The notes under the pieces: generated by a model
Databases searched by the model: none
What the model was told of the DNA's origin: nothing
What the model saw: the letters and a program-made list of their open reading frames with translations, nothing else
Shown: piece by piece, positions 52,021 through 62,459 of the stretch
Position numbering within the stretch: the stretch's first letter is position 1
Layout: every line of letters starts with the position of its first letter
From: Hondaea fermentalgiana
Taxonomy: Eukaryota; Sar; Bigyra; Thraustochytrida; Thraustochytriidae
Direction of reading: 5' to 3'
Assembly: GCA_014084085.1 (NCBI GenBank)
Contig: NPFB01000126.1
Coordinates: forward strand, 751 to 63,332
Length of the DNA stretch: 62,582 nucleotides
Position numbers and translations under genes: made by a program

Positions 52021-55000
52021 ATGGATGCCCGCGGAGGCATGGCGGGCAAGGGCACGCAGCGCCGGCCGGCGCTCAGACTGACGGTGAACGCGACCTCCTC
52101 CTCCTCCTCCTCCTCCTCCTCATCGTCGTCGCCATCGCCGTCGTCGTCGCCGCCCGGATCCGCCCCGGCCTCGGCCGTGCCCGAGGTCGATGAGGTCGTG
52201 CGGAGGATCTTCAGCTCCGAGAAGCGCCAGCACCGCACCATCCGGAGACCCGCCGACCTGCGCGCCATGCTCGAAGACGTCGACACATTCCTGAAAAGAT
52301 CGCCAAAATGGCAAATCGATATCCTGCGCGCCACGAACCGCGCCTTGCGCTCGCGATTTGATGTCGCGCGCTTCGTCCTCATCGACAGCGCCCCGGACGA
52401 CATCGAAATCCTCACGCCAGACGACGACAATGAATCCGCTGCCCTCGCCTCGTACGACGTCGGCGCGACGCAAGCGCAGCGCGGCCACAATGTTCTCTTT
52501 GCGGCCCTTTTACGCATGCACGACGGCCTCCTGCACAAATGGAAAAAAGAATCGGCCAAACGTGCAGCAGCATTGGGAACAGCAGATGATACCGCGCACA
52601 GTGCTACACAAGATGCTGCTGAGGCAGCCCCTCGTCGCCAGGATAAACTCCTGGATCTGCATAGCGAGGCAGCAGACGCTGCGCTCGAGCTCCTGAGCAA
52701 GCTCATATCGGCCGGCACCACCGCGCAAAACGTGCGCGAGCTCTTGCAACGCAGCGCCCATGCCCTTGTCAAGCGCGACAGCAAGGCACAGTTGCGCTTC
52801 CTGCACACCATGGACCTGGCCATCCGCATGTCCGAGGCCGACCAGCGCTCCTCCTCCAGGACCGACGCCGTTGATCTTGGTATCGATGCCGACATTGCCG
52901 TAGCCCTCGCGCTTCGCCCTAACGACCGCAAACCGTACGCGCTCCAGGTCTTTGAGGAAGGGGCTTCCAATGGCGGTCAGCTCTCCCCCGCGCTCGGGCT
53001 GTCGGACGCGCCGCGAACCGTGTCGCGCGCACCGAGTCCAGACTACGCATTTTTTAATTTTGGAGGGCCTGGCGCGGGCATCCAAATGAACACGCTCGAC
53101 GCCTGGCCCTTCTCGCGCGAGTATTGCGTGTGGATGTGGATCCGAATCGAGGAAGAATGTGGACGATGCAACTTGCTGAAACTCCGAAACGCCAAGGGAC
53201 ACGGAATCACCATCGAGCTCGGCGGCGACGACATCATCGGCTACTCAATCACCTGCGTCAGCAATGATGAGCGCACCTCAGGGAGCGTACGCGTGGGCAT
53301 CCCGCCAGATCGTCTCTCGTCCCGGACATGGCACCAGATCACGATTCATCACTACTCGCGCTTGCTGGGCTCCAGTGTGCTGCGAGTCTTTGTCGACAAT
53401 GTTGAGATCAAGCAGACCAACGGCTACAACTTTTCTCTTCCTTTTCCCGCCCGCGTCAAGGGCCCACTTCGTGACGCCGTCGCCTTTGAAAACTTTGACG
53501 GCCAGACGGGACCTTTGTACATTTTTCGCGAGGGGCTTACGCTCACCGCAGCGTCAGCGCTCATGAAAATGCATCTCAATCGGGCCAAGGTTGGCTACAG
53601 CACGGCGGTCTCTGTCATCGCTGGTTCCGGACTTATCGCGAGTGCTCTGGACCGTGGCTTGGAAACAAAGGTATTCCTTGCATTTGACCCCATCTTTGTG
53701 GTTAGAGATCTTTGTCTTGAGGTGTATGGCGGCCGTCACGGTTCGCTTGCGTACAATTCGGCCGTTTGGAACGCCGACAACATCCGCAACCTCATTGGCA
53801 CCGTTGGCGGCGTCCCTATTCTTCTTCCCTTTTTGTGGAAAAAGCTCGCGGCCGAGGATGTCGACGACAGTGGTGACCTGACCGAAGACGAAGACGCTGA
53901 AAACGAAAAGACCGCGGATGGCTCGCCGTCGCAGGCCGCGCCGGAACAATCCGCGGAAAACGACTCTTCTTCTGCTACAGAGGACGACGAAAAGTCCAAA
54001 GCGAAAACGAATGATGGCAAGCTCACGATTGACACGGGGCATTGCGCGCAGGCTGAAGAGTACGACGCAGACAGCAGCAACGAAAGGGACAGCTCTGCAG
54101 AACACGCCGAGAGCAGCGGTGCGTCCTCAAACACGGATTTACTGCCCGCTGGATGCTGCATCGTCCAAATCATTGGTCTTCTCGCGCGGACAATACGAAA
54201 TCACGTCAACAATCAAATCGTCTTTCTCGAGCTGCAAGGCCCAGGTCTGATCGCATCCGCGCTGGAGCGGCTTCCTCGTCGAATCATTGCCAGCGCGGTT
54301 AGCCATCGTCTCCTTGTTGATACCTGCGGCGATGAAGATGACTGTTGTGGTAATGATCCTGGTGCACAAACCAATGGCGAACCGCACGTGGATGACATTG
54401 TTCCTGACGAAGTTTCTGGCGCCCCGCTTTTTGTCATGATGCACGCACTCCTGCGCGCGTCCACAGGCTTCCCCTCGGTCGTCTTTGAGGAGTCCGTTCC
54501 AGTGGAAAGTAGTCTGCACGGAACGACAGTCAGTCTCTCCGACGCCGTCGATTTGCGGCAACGAGAAACCGGTCAGGGTCCCCCGGCAGGCCAGCAGCAA
54601 ATTCCAGCACCTGGAGCTTCCACGGCAAAGTTTAGGTACAATGAGCTCGAGCGAGCTCTTGATCTGTCCTTGGTGTTCAACCTGAATATCATTGCGCGTT
54701 GCTCGTGCGCAGACGGTTCGCGGTCGTGGACGCAGATACAATGGTTTGACGAGGCTCACGCCCGCGTCGCCAAGGCACCTCGACTCTTCAAACAGGTTCT
54801 CGGACTTCAGCAGTGGGTTGACAACCTCCGCACCGTCTACGAGGATGTTTTCCTTGCCAATGCAATCGACGTAAGCCTGTCGACTACCAAGGACCTGCTC
54901 GACTTTATGGGCGCCCAATGGGTTCGGGTCGCCGCAGCCATGCTCTGCGAAGAGGTCACCGAGGAGGAACTGCACATCATTGTTGCTGCTGCGATTGGCG

Positions 55001-58000
55001 CTGGCCACGCCCCACTTGGCGTATCTGCCCCGCTTGGCGCTGTCGAGCCGGACTCGCCGCTCCTCACATCTGTGATTGGATTACCGTTTCTCTCCATCGC
55101 CTCCAAGAACACCAAAGCAGACGAGGCCGGAGTTGGCTCACGTCCCAAACTACAAAAGTCGCCCATCTCCTCTGGCGGCCCCAACTCTCCTTCGGCATCC
55201 ACACCTTGGAATATCGTCGACCTCTATCTCGCCCGTGACGCCATCCGTCTTCTCACGGTGCTCTTGCGTTCCACGCCGCCGCCGAAACGCTTCTTCGAGC
55301 ATTGCGTCAAGCTCGATGGCAAGAGCGGTCTTGCCTCCGTGCTGGCCTTTAACGTTGTGGCCTCGCCACATGTTGGGGACGACTTGCGCGCTTTAGCCCT
55401 TCGATGCACCACCGAGTTCCTCCTTCGTGTCGAGCATCATGTCCCGCACCTGGATGGCTTCCTCGCACCTTCCCTTCGCCTCTTTACGGGGCCCGCCTTT
55501 GCTGCCTACTCGGGCAGCAAAGGTCACTTCTTCGCAAGCTCGAGCGGGCTCAATGTTTCTTCCTCAACTTCCGCAGGACCGGCAACAGCACTTCAGCAGG
55601 TTTCCCAGGGTGTGAAGGCCTTCGCCGATGCCGGAGGCTACAGTTTTCTGGTACACACACTTGCCAGTATCCTCACACCGTCAAATCCATCGTCAGCGCC
55701 TACGACGGCGTCATCCACAGCGGCAGAGGACAACACAACTGTTTTGAATCTCAATGCGACGTACACTGCGCTCCTGGAAATGATGATCACGACCCCGCTC
55801 GACGATCGTGAACCGATCTCTCCATCCCAGCGTCTCATGGGTGTGCGTCCTCGCGGCAGCATTGGTAGTTTTGGAAGTGGGTCCGTTCGTCGTAAGCAGA
55901 GCTCTGGATCAGGAAATTGGGGCATTGCGTCGTCTTCATCGAGCTTTCGGATGCACCGCTTGAGTTCCCTTGCCGTGGACATCGAGGATGCACCCGAGAT
56001 GGTGGACGACTTATTCACTGAACAAGCCGACCTCGGCCCCATTCTGGACGACACGCAGGTGATTCACAATCCGCATGCGCTCATGGTGATCCTCAAACTT
56101 CTTCCACGTCTCGACCTGTATCTGCAGCAACGAATCTGCCAAGATCTCTTTTTGCTGCTAAAGTTCCAGCCAATGAACCGTCTCTACTTTTGCGAGGTTC
56201 CTGGTTGGCAAGGGTCTTTTCTTGGCCTTTTGGGGTCTTTGGACAATCAGGGCCTGACGACCTCGGGAGCTCAAGTCTGTTTCGACCTCGGCGTCAAGCT
56301 TTATGTCCTCGTATTGCAAGACGTCCTCGTTGAACGCGTCAACGGATGGGAAGAACTTGAGACGATGATGAGTCTGAAGCCACTGCTCGTTCGCGGCGAC
56401 GAGGTCACGCGCTCCGTTCTTGCCCAGGTCATGGATGGGACCTTGCGCGAATTGCGTATGGACATGCCGACGGACCCCGTTCGCCTCACGATTCTCTGGA
56501 AGAGCCTTCGCCGGTTAGTCCTGCTTCTCGACATGCTTTCAGGCCTGCTACCTATCAACGATGCAGAAACGATGACGACCGTAGAACGCTTGCTCGACGC
56601 CGTGGACCTTGTCACGTCTATTTCTCCGCATGCGCTTCTGCTCGATGGCGAGTCCGCGTCGCGCAGCGTCCGGGGAGACATGAGTGCGGTCGACCTCTGT
56701 CGCGAGTTCTGCTGGCCCGTAGACCCCCGGCAGCAGGATGAGCTCGATAAGCTGCGGGGCCCGGTCGCCTTTGCCATCATTTCACTTTCGCTCAGTGCCA
56801 TGAAGAATTGCGCCATGGGTGCCCCTGCGTTGCGGAAACACGCGCGCCGGGTAACCAAGATTTGCTCCTTTTTACGGAGAATTCCGCGAATGAAGTCTTT
56901 GGTTCGTTGGCCCACGCGGCGCGGAAACAAAGTCAAGGGTGAGAAGAGCGCCTTGGTCATCAAGACTTTGGTTGATGCTTTTGCCATGATCAACCGCGTT
57001 GCCGAGTCCGGAAGCCACGAAGACGGTGCTGTCGCGCACAATTTGGACTACTTGCTCGAACTCGTGCGAACGGTCTCGACCACCCATAGCGACCTCATTG
57101 CACTTACTTGCGACGATGAGTTCTTTGTGCGAAAAATATCGTCGCTCAACGCCGACGGCCAGCATGGACCCGAGTGGATCTTTACCTCGGTGATCACGCA
57201 CTCCCCTTTTCTGCAGGTTGACCAGGATGCCGGAGTCGCGTCTGCAAAGGGCGCAGATCAGAATGTCGGCGCAGAGAGTGACAGCAGAACGAGCGAAACC
57301 GCGTCTCCGGCCACGGATGCCAGCGTGCGGTCTGACGCCGACACGCAGCAAGAAGAGACGGGCATTCCTGCAGCCCTTCACGCGCTTGAAGAAGCACGTC
57401 TAGGCATCAAAACGTTCATGGAGGCACGTCTTCGCTCACGATGGGACGAGCATGGCGCCTTTGAGATGATGATTGCCAATACGCAGGGACGGGCCCGGCG
57501 CGAGTCCATGGCGCTTGGATTCGCTCAGCGCCTCTCCTTTACGGAAAGGAGCAGACTTGCGGAGCGGTCCATTGCCGAGGCAGAGCACGAGCGCGAGCTT
57601 GTCGAGCTTTGGCGTCAGCTGACCATCGAGGCTGCGCACGAAGACTCCATCTGGCAGACTGAGCCCCCAGAGCAAGTGCGCGAATCTGTGCAGTGGATGC
57701 TCTCTGGACGCGAGGACAGGCTTCGATGCCGGCGACTTCTTTGCCGGAACTATCTCTTTGATGATCACCAGGACGCCATCTATCATGAGGCACCGCGCGA
57801 ACTCGATGACTCCCTCCTTGAGAGCGCTCACAGCAACGGCCTTCCGAGCCCTGCCCTCTTAGGCCCTGACACTGATCAGGAACTCGCACTCGTGGAGGAC
57901 GACGATGAAGTTGCCCCTAGTACCGATGCTGAACATGAGTATGAGCTGGACGGTCGACGATCTATTCACCCTGGCATTGTGAGCGACAGCGCAAGACCGC

Positions 58001-61000
58001 GGGCGCGGACGGAGGAGGCATACTCGGACCATCTTTACGCAGTCGAAGTGGCAAGCTTTGGAAGTCGTCCCGGAAGCCCTGATTTGCTGTTGCGCCGTCG
58101 TCGATCGCGGCAGCGAACTGGGTCAGACCTCGGGTCCATCAGCCAAACTTCGGTTGACTTTCGTGACGGCGACGAAGACAACATGCTGCGGTGGTGGCGG
58201 TGGCTAGGCGGACGTTACGTAGGAGAGCCAGACTTGCAGTGGTTCGAGTGGCTCGGCGGCATCGTTGTTGGCCCGCCACGACCTAGCTCCTGGCGACGCA
58301 GACGACCCAGTCTTCGCTGGCAGTTTGGACCTGGACGCGCTTCATTCCTCTCGCCGCCAGGAACGCCCTCGCTTGCATCCCCAATGACCCCGCTCGGGCC
58401 TCTGGTGGTGGGCACCGTGGGCTATCCACCAGGTGGCGGGGCTGCCGCCATTCGTTCCCCGCTTCATGCGTCGCGCAAGGTCCCCGTGCTCCCAAGTTTG
58501 CGGAGCCCAATGCTCGGCAATGGCCTTGCCGGCATCGGTGGAGGCATCAGTCCCGGGCCGTCGAGCCCATTTGAGGCGGATCACGCATTGAGCCCAATGG
58601 CCGGAGGCCGCCCCCTGAGCCCCATCGGTTCGCCGCTGAGCCCTCAGGGCGGCGTTCGCCATGGCGCCCCATTGAGCCCTCGGGGTGGTGGACCTGCGGG
58701 CTTCAACCTGATTTCCACACAGCCCCCGACCCCCCCAAACCTGATGTCGCGCAGCTTGAGCCCCAAGACACCGCGTATTCCCGCGAGTTCATTGCTCAAC
58801 GAGGTGGACGACTGGGCCGTTCGAGGCTGGGTGAGCGGCCGGAGGGAACACTTTTCCCTGCGCAAGGGCGAGCAGCTCGTGCACGTGTGTTCGAATGCGC
58901 AGTGGATTACGCCTCTGGAAGTCACTCGCGGCAGGCTCGAACTGTCGTCGGAGCACATTTTCTTTTACGCCAACACGCCAAGCCAGGCCCAAATGCAGCA
59001 AGATGCAGCCGAGGGCGGCGGTCAGCGCGCAGAGAGGCCTGAACCGGGCTCGGCGGCCTCGCAGTCCGCGCCTGCGTGGGTCAATGACCTGAACATCATG
59101 GACCCATCTGGCGAAGGCACGGACCGTGACCGGGACGCCGCGAGCGAGACCAGCTCGAAGCGCCGGAAACGCCTGCAACACCAGAGCAAGGACATGATGC
59201 GATGGAATCTTGCCGAGCTGACTGAAGTTCATGGACGTCGATATCTGCTGCGCGCGACGGCGCTGGAGCTCTTTTTCTCGGATATGACGAACATTTTTCT
59301 TTGCTTCCCGTCGCCCAAGGCTCGTTCTGACTTTTTCAAGGCGATTCTCCGGCAACCGACACCGAAGCTGGCGCGGACATTCAAGGAGAGTCTTAAACCA
59401 AATATTGTGTTCACCCGGTCGGGTCTCATGGAGCGCTGGAAGCGTCGTGAGATTTCCAACTTTGAATACATTATGCAGCTCAACACTATGGCAGGTCGGA
59501 GCTACAACGACATTACGCAGTACCCCGTCTTCCCCTGGGTTCTCACCGACTACGAGTCTGAGACGATTGACCTCGAAGATCCAGCTGTATATCGTGACCT
59601 TTCCAAGCCGATTGGAGCACTCAACGAGATCCGCCTCCAGGACTTTGTTGAGCGTTTTGAAACCTTTTGCGATGCGAGCATGGACATTCCTCCTTTTCAC
59701 TATGGCAGTCACTACTCGAACGCAGGCATTGTTTTGCACTATCTTTTGCGCGTCGAGCCCTTTTCGACCTTGGCAATCGACTTGCAGGGTGGTCGTTTCG
59801 ACTGCCCTGATCGCCTCTTCTTTTCCATCCAGGACTGCTGGCTGAGCAGCATGGAGTCCATGTCTGATGTGAAAGAATTGATTCCGGAATTCTTCTACTG
59901 CCCGGAAATGTTCCTCAACGAGAACGAGTTTCACTTGGGCGTTCGCCAGGATACTAACACGGCGGTTAATGATGTGGTACTGCCACCATGGGCAAAAGGA
60001 TCGGCGCATGAGTTTGTCCGCATTCAGCGTGAAGCTCTCGAGTCCGACTACGTGTCGGAGCACCTGCACGAATGGATCGACCTCATCTTCGGTTACAAAC
60101 AACTTGGCGAAGCAGCAGAGGACGCCCACAATGTCTTTTACTACCTTACGTACGAGGGTGCCGTCGATTTGGACGCCATTGTGGATCCGGTCTTGCGCCA
60201 CTCCATCGAGACGCAAATCGCTCACTTTGGGCAGACGCCTGCGCAGCTCCTCTCGCAGCCGCACCCAGCCCGCGGCAAGGCGCCAGACACTCTTGCTTTA
60301 AGCCGCGAAACCATCACCAAGGGCGGGGCTCTGCAGGTCGCGCGTCACGCCGTTTGGACGGAGCCTGCCAATGCGTCATCTGTGATGCCGGCGTCGGCGC
60401 CGCGCTCGCCGAGTGCGGGGAGCTCTGGACCCCTCAGTGCCGTCGCAGCCGAGGCAGCAGCCTCGCTGGTTTCGCCCACGAAGCCAACGTCCTCGTGGGG
60501 CTCGTTCTTTAAATCCGCGCGGACACCACGAGTCACTGCAGGTGCAAACAAGGCGGCAGCAGGAGGCGATTCCGCAGCGACGGTTGACCCTGGTGCCGCA
60601 GAGGCCGCCTCGCCCGCCGGCGCACATAGAGGCTCTGGAACGACCGCTGCAAGTCTTGCGAGCGCCAACAGTAGCGCTGCGGGAAGCAAGAGCCTTGCAG
60701 CTTCCGCCCTGGCGTCTGCAGCCTCGGCTGCGTCCTCGGGAGTATTGCCACGCACGCCGCCTGTCATTTCGCTGACAGCATATTCAGATCGCGTCGTCGC
60801 CGTGTACGAGGATCTCAGTGTAGCTGTACATCGCGTCTCAGCCAAGACATGGACGCCCAAGGCCGGGAATCCGCGTGTACTGACGAGTGCTCCGCTCTCG
60901 CTTTCTGCCTGGGCGCGGCCTTGCGACCGGGGTCTGCTGTCCACGAGCATAGGCAAGACAATGCGCGTTGGCAGCGAGACCGTCGCGTGCGCCAAGCAGG

Positions 61001-61956
61001 GCAAGCTCGTCGTCAGTGCCAACTTTATGGACTGGTCTCTCCGTGCTCAAAATGTGGATAACTATCGCGTGGACGGCGCCGTCGTGGCCCATCGCGGTCG
61101 TGTTCTTTGCGTTGCAATTTGCGAAAAGGAAGAGGTCCTCGTGACTGGCGGCCAGGACTGTCGCGTGGTCGTTTGGCGTCTCGGCGGCGCGCACGATATC
61201 CGCGACGAGATGATGGATCTCTTTGGGGCCCCGGAGTTGGCCACGAGCGCCGCCTCCAACACTGGCGCCGCGGGTAGCGCTGGCGTCGGAGGAGGTGCTT
61301 CAGGGCGCCCGAGCGCCATTTCGATTGCCGATGGCACCAAAGATAACGCCACATTGCTCACATCTGCTGCAGCGACGGCTGGAACGGCAGCTGGATTCGG
61401 CGGTTCGGACGGGCTTCTCATCGCGCAGGGTGCTCTACTAGGCCACAGCACACCTGTGACAGCGGTTGCTGTCTCGAGCGGCTTATCCATTGTTGTGAGC
61501 GGCTCAGAACACGGTCAAGTGCTTCTTCACACCCTGAGTGACGGAGCCTTTGTTCGCAGCATGCAGGATCCCATTCATTCCTCGATATCGCGGATTCTAA
61601 TTGGCAGATTCACTGGCAACATTCTCATTCATGCTGCTGGCTGCGCATCGACGCGCAGCTTTTCGGTGAATGGAGTATCGCTGGCGCAAACTTTTGATCT
61701 GGAGAACATATCGGCCCTTGAGGTCGCATACCTTGAGGGTTTTGGCACCGAAGTCGTGCTTGTTGGCACTACGCAAGGAGAACTGCTCTTTCTACGTTTT
61801 AGCTCCCTCGAGCCTTTGCGCGAGGGCATTAGTCTCGGAAGCAATTCGCCTGTTCGTTCGATTGAGGTCGCACCTTCTCAGGTAGCCATCCTTGTCGGAA
61901 CGGAAGACGGACAAATTGCCGTCGTTCGCGCCGCGGACCCAATGCAGCTGGCATAA
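52021..61956 (+). CDS. Neurobeachin/LRBA-type BEACH-WD40 protein
   Basis: A 3311-residue protein in one exon; the ATG is the first codon of the frame. A polyserine tract from TCC repeats lies at about residues 24-40. Helical repeat segments follow, then a concanavalin-like domain at about 340-515 (W-M-W-I-R-I-E-E-E, L-R-V-F-V-D-N-V-E-I, F-D-G-Q-T-G-P-L-Y-I-F). A long alpha-solenoid resembles DUF4704, and a DUF1088-like stretch lies near 1880-1930 (R-C-R-R-L-L-C-R-N-Y-L-F-D). A Pro/Ser-rich linker with L-S-P repeats (about 2120-2255) precedes the PH-like domain (about 2275-2445), the BEACH domain (about 2463-2750; E-I-S-N-F-E-Y-I-M-Q-L-N-T, F-P-W-V-L, H-Y-G-S-H-Y-S-N, D-V-K-E-L-I-P-E-F-F-Y) and C-terminal WD40 repeats (about 2915-3310). 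Such proteins scaffold vesicle and endosome traffic. Confidence 0.92.
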   Translation: MDARGGMAGKGTQRRPALRLTVNATSSSSSSSSSSSSPSPSSSPPGSAPASAVPEVDEVVRRIFSSEKRQHRTIRRPADLRAMLEDVDTFLKRSPKWQIDILRATNRALRSRFDVARFVLIDSAPDDIEILTPDDDNESAALASYDVGATQAQRGHNVLFAALLRMHDGLLHKWKKESAKRAAALGTADDTAHSATQDAAEAAPRRQDKLLDLHSEAADAALELLSKLISAGTTAQNVRELLQRSAHALVKRDSKAQLRFLHTMDLAIRMSEADQRSSSRTDAVDLGIDADIAVALALRPNDRKPYALQVFEEGASNGGQLSPALGLSDAPRTVSRAPSPDYAFFNFGGPGAGIQMNTLDAWPFSREYCVWMWIRIEEECGRCNLLKLRNAKGHGITIELGGDDIIGYSITCVSNDERTSGSVRVGIPPDRLSSRTWHQITIHHYSRLLGSSVLRVFVDNVEIKQTNGYNFSLPFPARVKGPLRDAVAFENFDGQTGPLYIFREGLTLTAASALMKMHLNRAKVGYSTAVSVIAGSGLIASALDRGLETKVFLAFDPIFVVRDLCLEVYGGRHGSLAYNSAVWNADNIRNLIGTVGGVPILLPFLWKKLAAEDVDDSGDLTEDEDAENEKTADGSPSQAAPEQSAENDSSSATEDDEKSKAKTNDGKLTIDTGHCAQAEEYDADSSNERDSSAEHAESSGASSNTDLLPAGCCIVQIIGLLARTIRNHVNNQIVFLELQGPGLIASALERLPRRIIASAVSHRLLVDTCGDEDDCCGNDPGAQTNGEPHVDDIVPDEVSGAPLFVMMHALLRASTGFPSVVFEESVPVESSLHGTTVSLSDAVDLRQRETGQGPPAGQQQIPAPGASTAKFRYNELERALDLSLVFNLNIIARCSCADGSRSWTQIQWFDEAHARVAKAPRLFKQVLGLQQWVDNLRTVYEDVFLANAIDVSLSTTKDLLDFMGAQWVRVAAAMLCEEVTEEELHIIVAAAIGAGHAPLGVSAPLGAVEPDSPLLTSVIGLPFLSIASKNTKADEAGVGSRPKLQKSPISSGGPNSPSASTPWNIVDLYLARDAIRLLTVLLRSTPPPKRFFEHCVKLDGKSGLASVLAFNVVASPHVGDDLRALALRCTTEFLLRVEHHVPHLDGFLAPSLRLFTGPAFAAYSGSKGHFFASSSGLNVSSSTSAGPATALQQVSQGVKAFADAGGYSFLVHTLASILTPSNPSSAPTTASSTAAEDNTTVLNLNATYTALLEMMITTPLDDREPISPSQRLMGVRPRGSIGSFGSGSVRRKQSSGSGNWGIASSSSSFRMHRLSSLAVDIEDAPEMVDDLFTEQADLGPILDDTQVIHNPHALMVILKLLPRLDLYLQQRICQDLFLLLKFQPMNRLYFCEVPGWQGSFLGLLGSLDNQGLTTSGAQVCFDLGVKLYVLVLQDVLVERVNGWEELETMMSLKPLLVRGDEVTRSVLAQVMDGTLRELRMDMPTDPVRLTILWKSLRRLVLLLDMLSGLLPINDAETMTTVERLLDAVDLVTSISPHALLLDGESASRSVRGDMSAVDLCREFCWPVDPRQQDELDKLRGPVAFAIISLSLSAMKNCAMGAPALRKHARRVTKICSFLRRIPRMKSLVRWPTRRGNKVKGEKSALVIKTLVDAFAMINRVAESGSHEDGAVAHNLDYLLELVRTVSTTHSDLIALTCDDEFFVRKISSLNADGQHGPEWIFTSVITHSPFLQVDQDAGVASAKGADQNVGAESDSRTSETASPATDASVRSDADTQQEETGIPAALHALEEARLGIKTFMEARLRSRWDEHGAFEMMIANTQGRARRESMALGFAQRLSFTERSRLAERSIAEAEHERELVELWRQLTIEAAHEDSIWQTEPPEQVRESVQWMLSGREDRLRCRRLLCRNYLFDDHQDAIYHEAPRELDDSLLESAHSNGLPSPALLGPDTDQELALVEDDDEVAPSTDAEHEYELDGRRSIHPGIVSDSARPRARTEEAYSDHLYAVEVASFGSRPGSPDLLLRRRRSRQRTGSDLGSISQTSVDFRDGDEDNMLRWWRWLGGRYVGEPDLQWFEWLGGIVVGPPRPSSWRRRRPSLRWQFGPGRASFLSPPGTPSLASPMTPLGPLVVGTVGYPPGGGAAAIRSPLHASRKVPVLPSLRSPMLGNGLAGIGGGISPGPSSPFEADHALSPMAGGRPLSPIGSPLSPQGGVRHGAPLSPRGGGPAGFNLISTQPPTPPNLMSRSLSPKTPRIPASSLLNEVDDWAVRGWVSGRREHFSLRKGEQLVHVCSNAQWITPLEVTRGRLELSSEHIFFYANTPSQAQMQQDAAEGGGQRAERPEPGSAASQSAPAWVNDLNIMDPSGEGTDRDRDAASETSSKRRKRLQHQSKDMMRWNLAELTEVHGRRYLLRATALELFFSDMTNIFLCFPSPKARSDFFKAILRQPTPKLARTFKESLKPNIVFTRSGLMERWKRREISNFEYIMQLNTMAGRSYNDITQYPVFPWVLTDYESETIDLEDPAVYRDLSKPIGALNEIRLQDFVERFETFCDASMDIPPFHYGSHYSNAGIVLHYLLRVEPFSTLAIDLQGGRFDCPDRLFFSIQDCWLSSMESMSDVKELIPEFFYCPEMFLNENEFHLGVRQDTNTAVNDVVLPPWAKGSAHEFVRIQREALESDYVSEHLHEWIDLIFGYKQLGEAAEDAHNVFYYLTYEGAVDLDAIVDPVLRHSIETQIAHFGQTPAQLLSQPHPARGKAPDTLALSRETITKGGALQVARHAVWTEPANASSVMPASAPRSPSAGSSGPLSAVAAEAAASLVSPTKPTSSWGSFFKSARTPRVTAGANKAAAGGDSAATVDPGAAEAASPAGAHRGSGTTAASLASANSSAAGSKSLAASALASAASAASSGVLPRTPPVISLTAYSDRVVAVYEDLSVAVHRVSAKTWTPKAGNPRVLTSAPLSLSAWARPCDRGLLSTSIGKTMRVGSETVACAKQGKLVVSANFMDWSLRAQNVDNYRVDGAVVAHRGRVLCVAICEKEEVLVTGGQDCRVVVWRLGGAHDIRDEMMDLFGAPELATSAASNTGAAGSAGVGGGASGRPSAISIADGTKDNATLLTSAAATAGTAAGFGGSDGLLIAQGALLGHSTPVTAVAVSSGLSIVVSGSEHGQVLLHTLSDGAFVRSMQDPIHSSISRILIGRFTGNILIHAAGCASTRSFSVNGVSLAQTFDLENISALEVAYLEGFGTEVVLVGTTQGELLFLRFSSLEPLREGISLGSNSPVRSIEVAPSQVAILVGTEDGQIAVVRAADPMQLA

Positions 61957-62459
61957 TTCCTCGCTTCTTTCAAGTTTTGAATATCTCAGTCCATGCGGCA
62001 ATGATCGATGAAAAAATAATTTTAGTGTGTCTCTTTGGGGGGTGCTCAAACATGTTTATATGGTCTTTGACGGTGCCGCAATTTCTGGTACTTTTGCGCT
62101 TTTAGATCGCGCGCAATTCTTGCTTTTGTTCAACTGACTTTATCTATGAATATCGAAGTAATGAGTTTGGTCTCACTGCGCCACGTTTCGTAAATCTGTC
62201 GCACTTCGCTTTGATCTGACTCGTTGCTCATAAAGTTCTACGCGAGCTTGAAAAGCCTCATTCGGGTTCCCGATCTCAATGTATCAAGCCGCAGTGGATC
62301 AGAGTGAGACGCCATTTTTTTTGCATTCGCCTCGCGTTCTTAGATAATTGCCTCATGGCCAGCTCTTATGCGTTCCTTTCCCAAGGTCATGATCATCAAT
62401 GTGGAAATATTAAACATGTTTCGACTTTGCTTATGTACAGTTTGTGTCCTAAGACTACT
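61957..62459. other. Convergent spacer at the right end
   Basis: This 503-bp spacer, less GC-rich than the genes, lies between the BEACH stop and the stop of the partial minus-strand gene. No gene or RNA is recognised. Confidence 0.5.

Noticed and set aside
51010..52970. Long frames reading through the 100-N gap near the BEACH start
   Set aside because: They exist only because AGAGC repeats and Ns lack stops; the residues are repeat-coded.
58789..60264. 491-codon open frame on the minus strand inside the BEACH gene
   Set aside because: It lies antisense to the PH and BEACH domains, which are clearly real. Long antisense frames are expected in GC-rich coding DNA, and it shows no domain.
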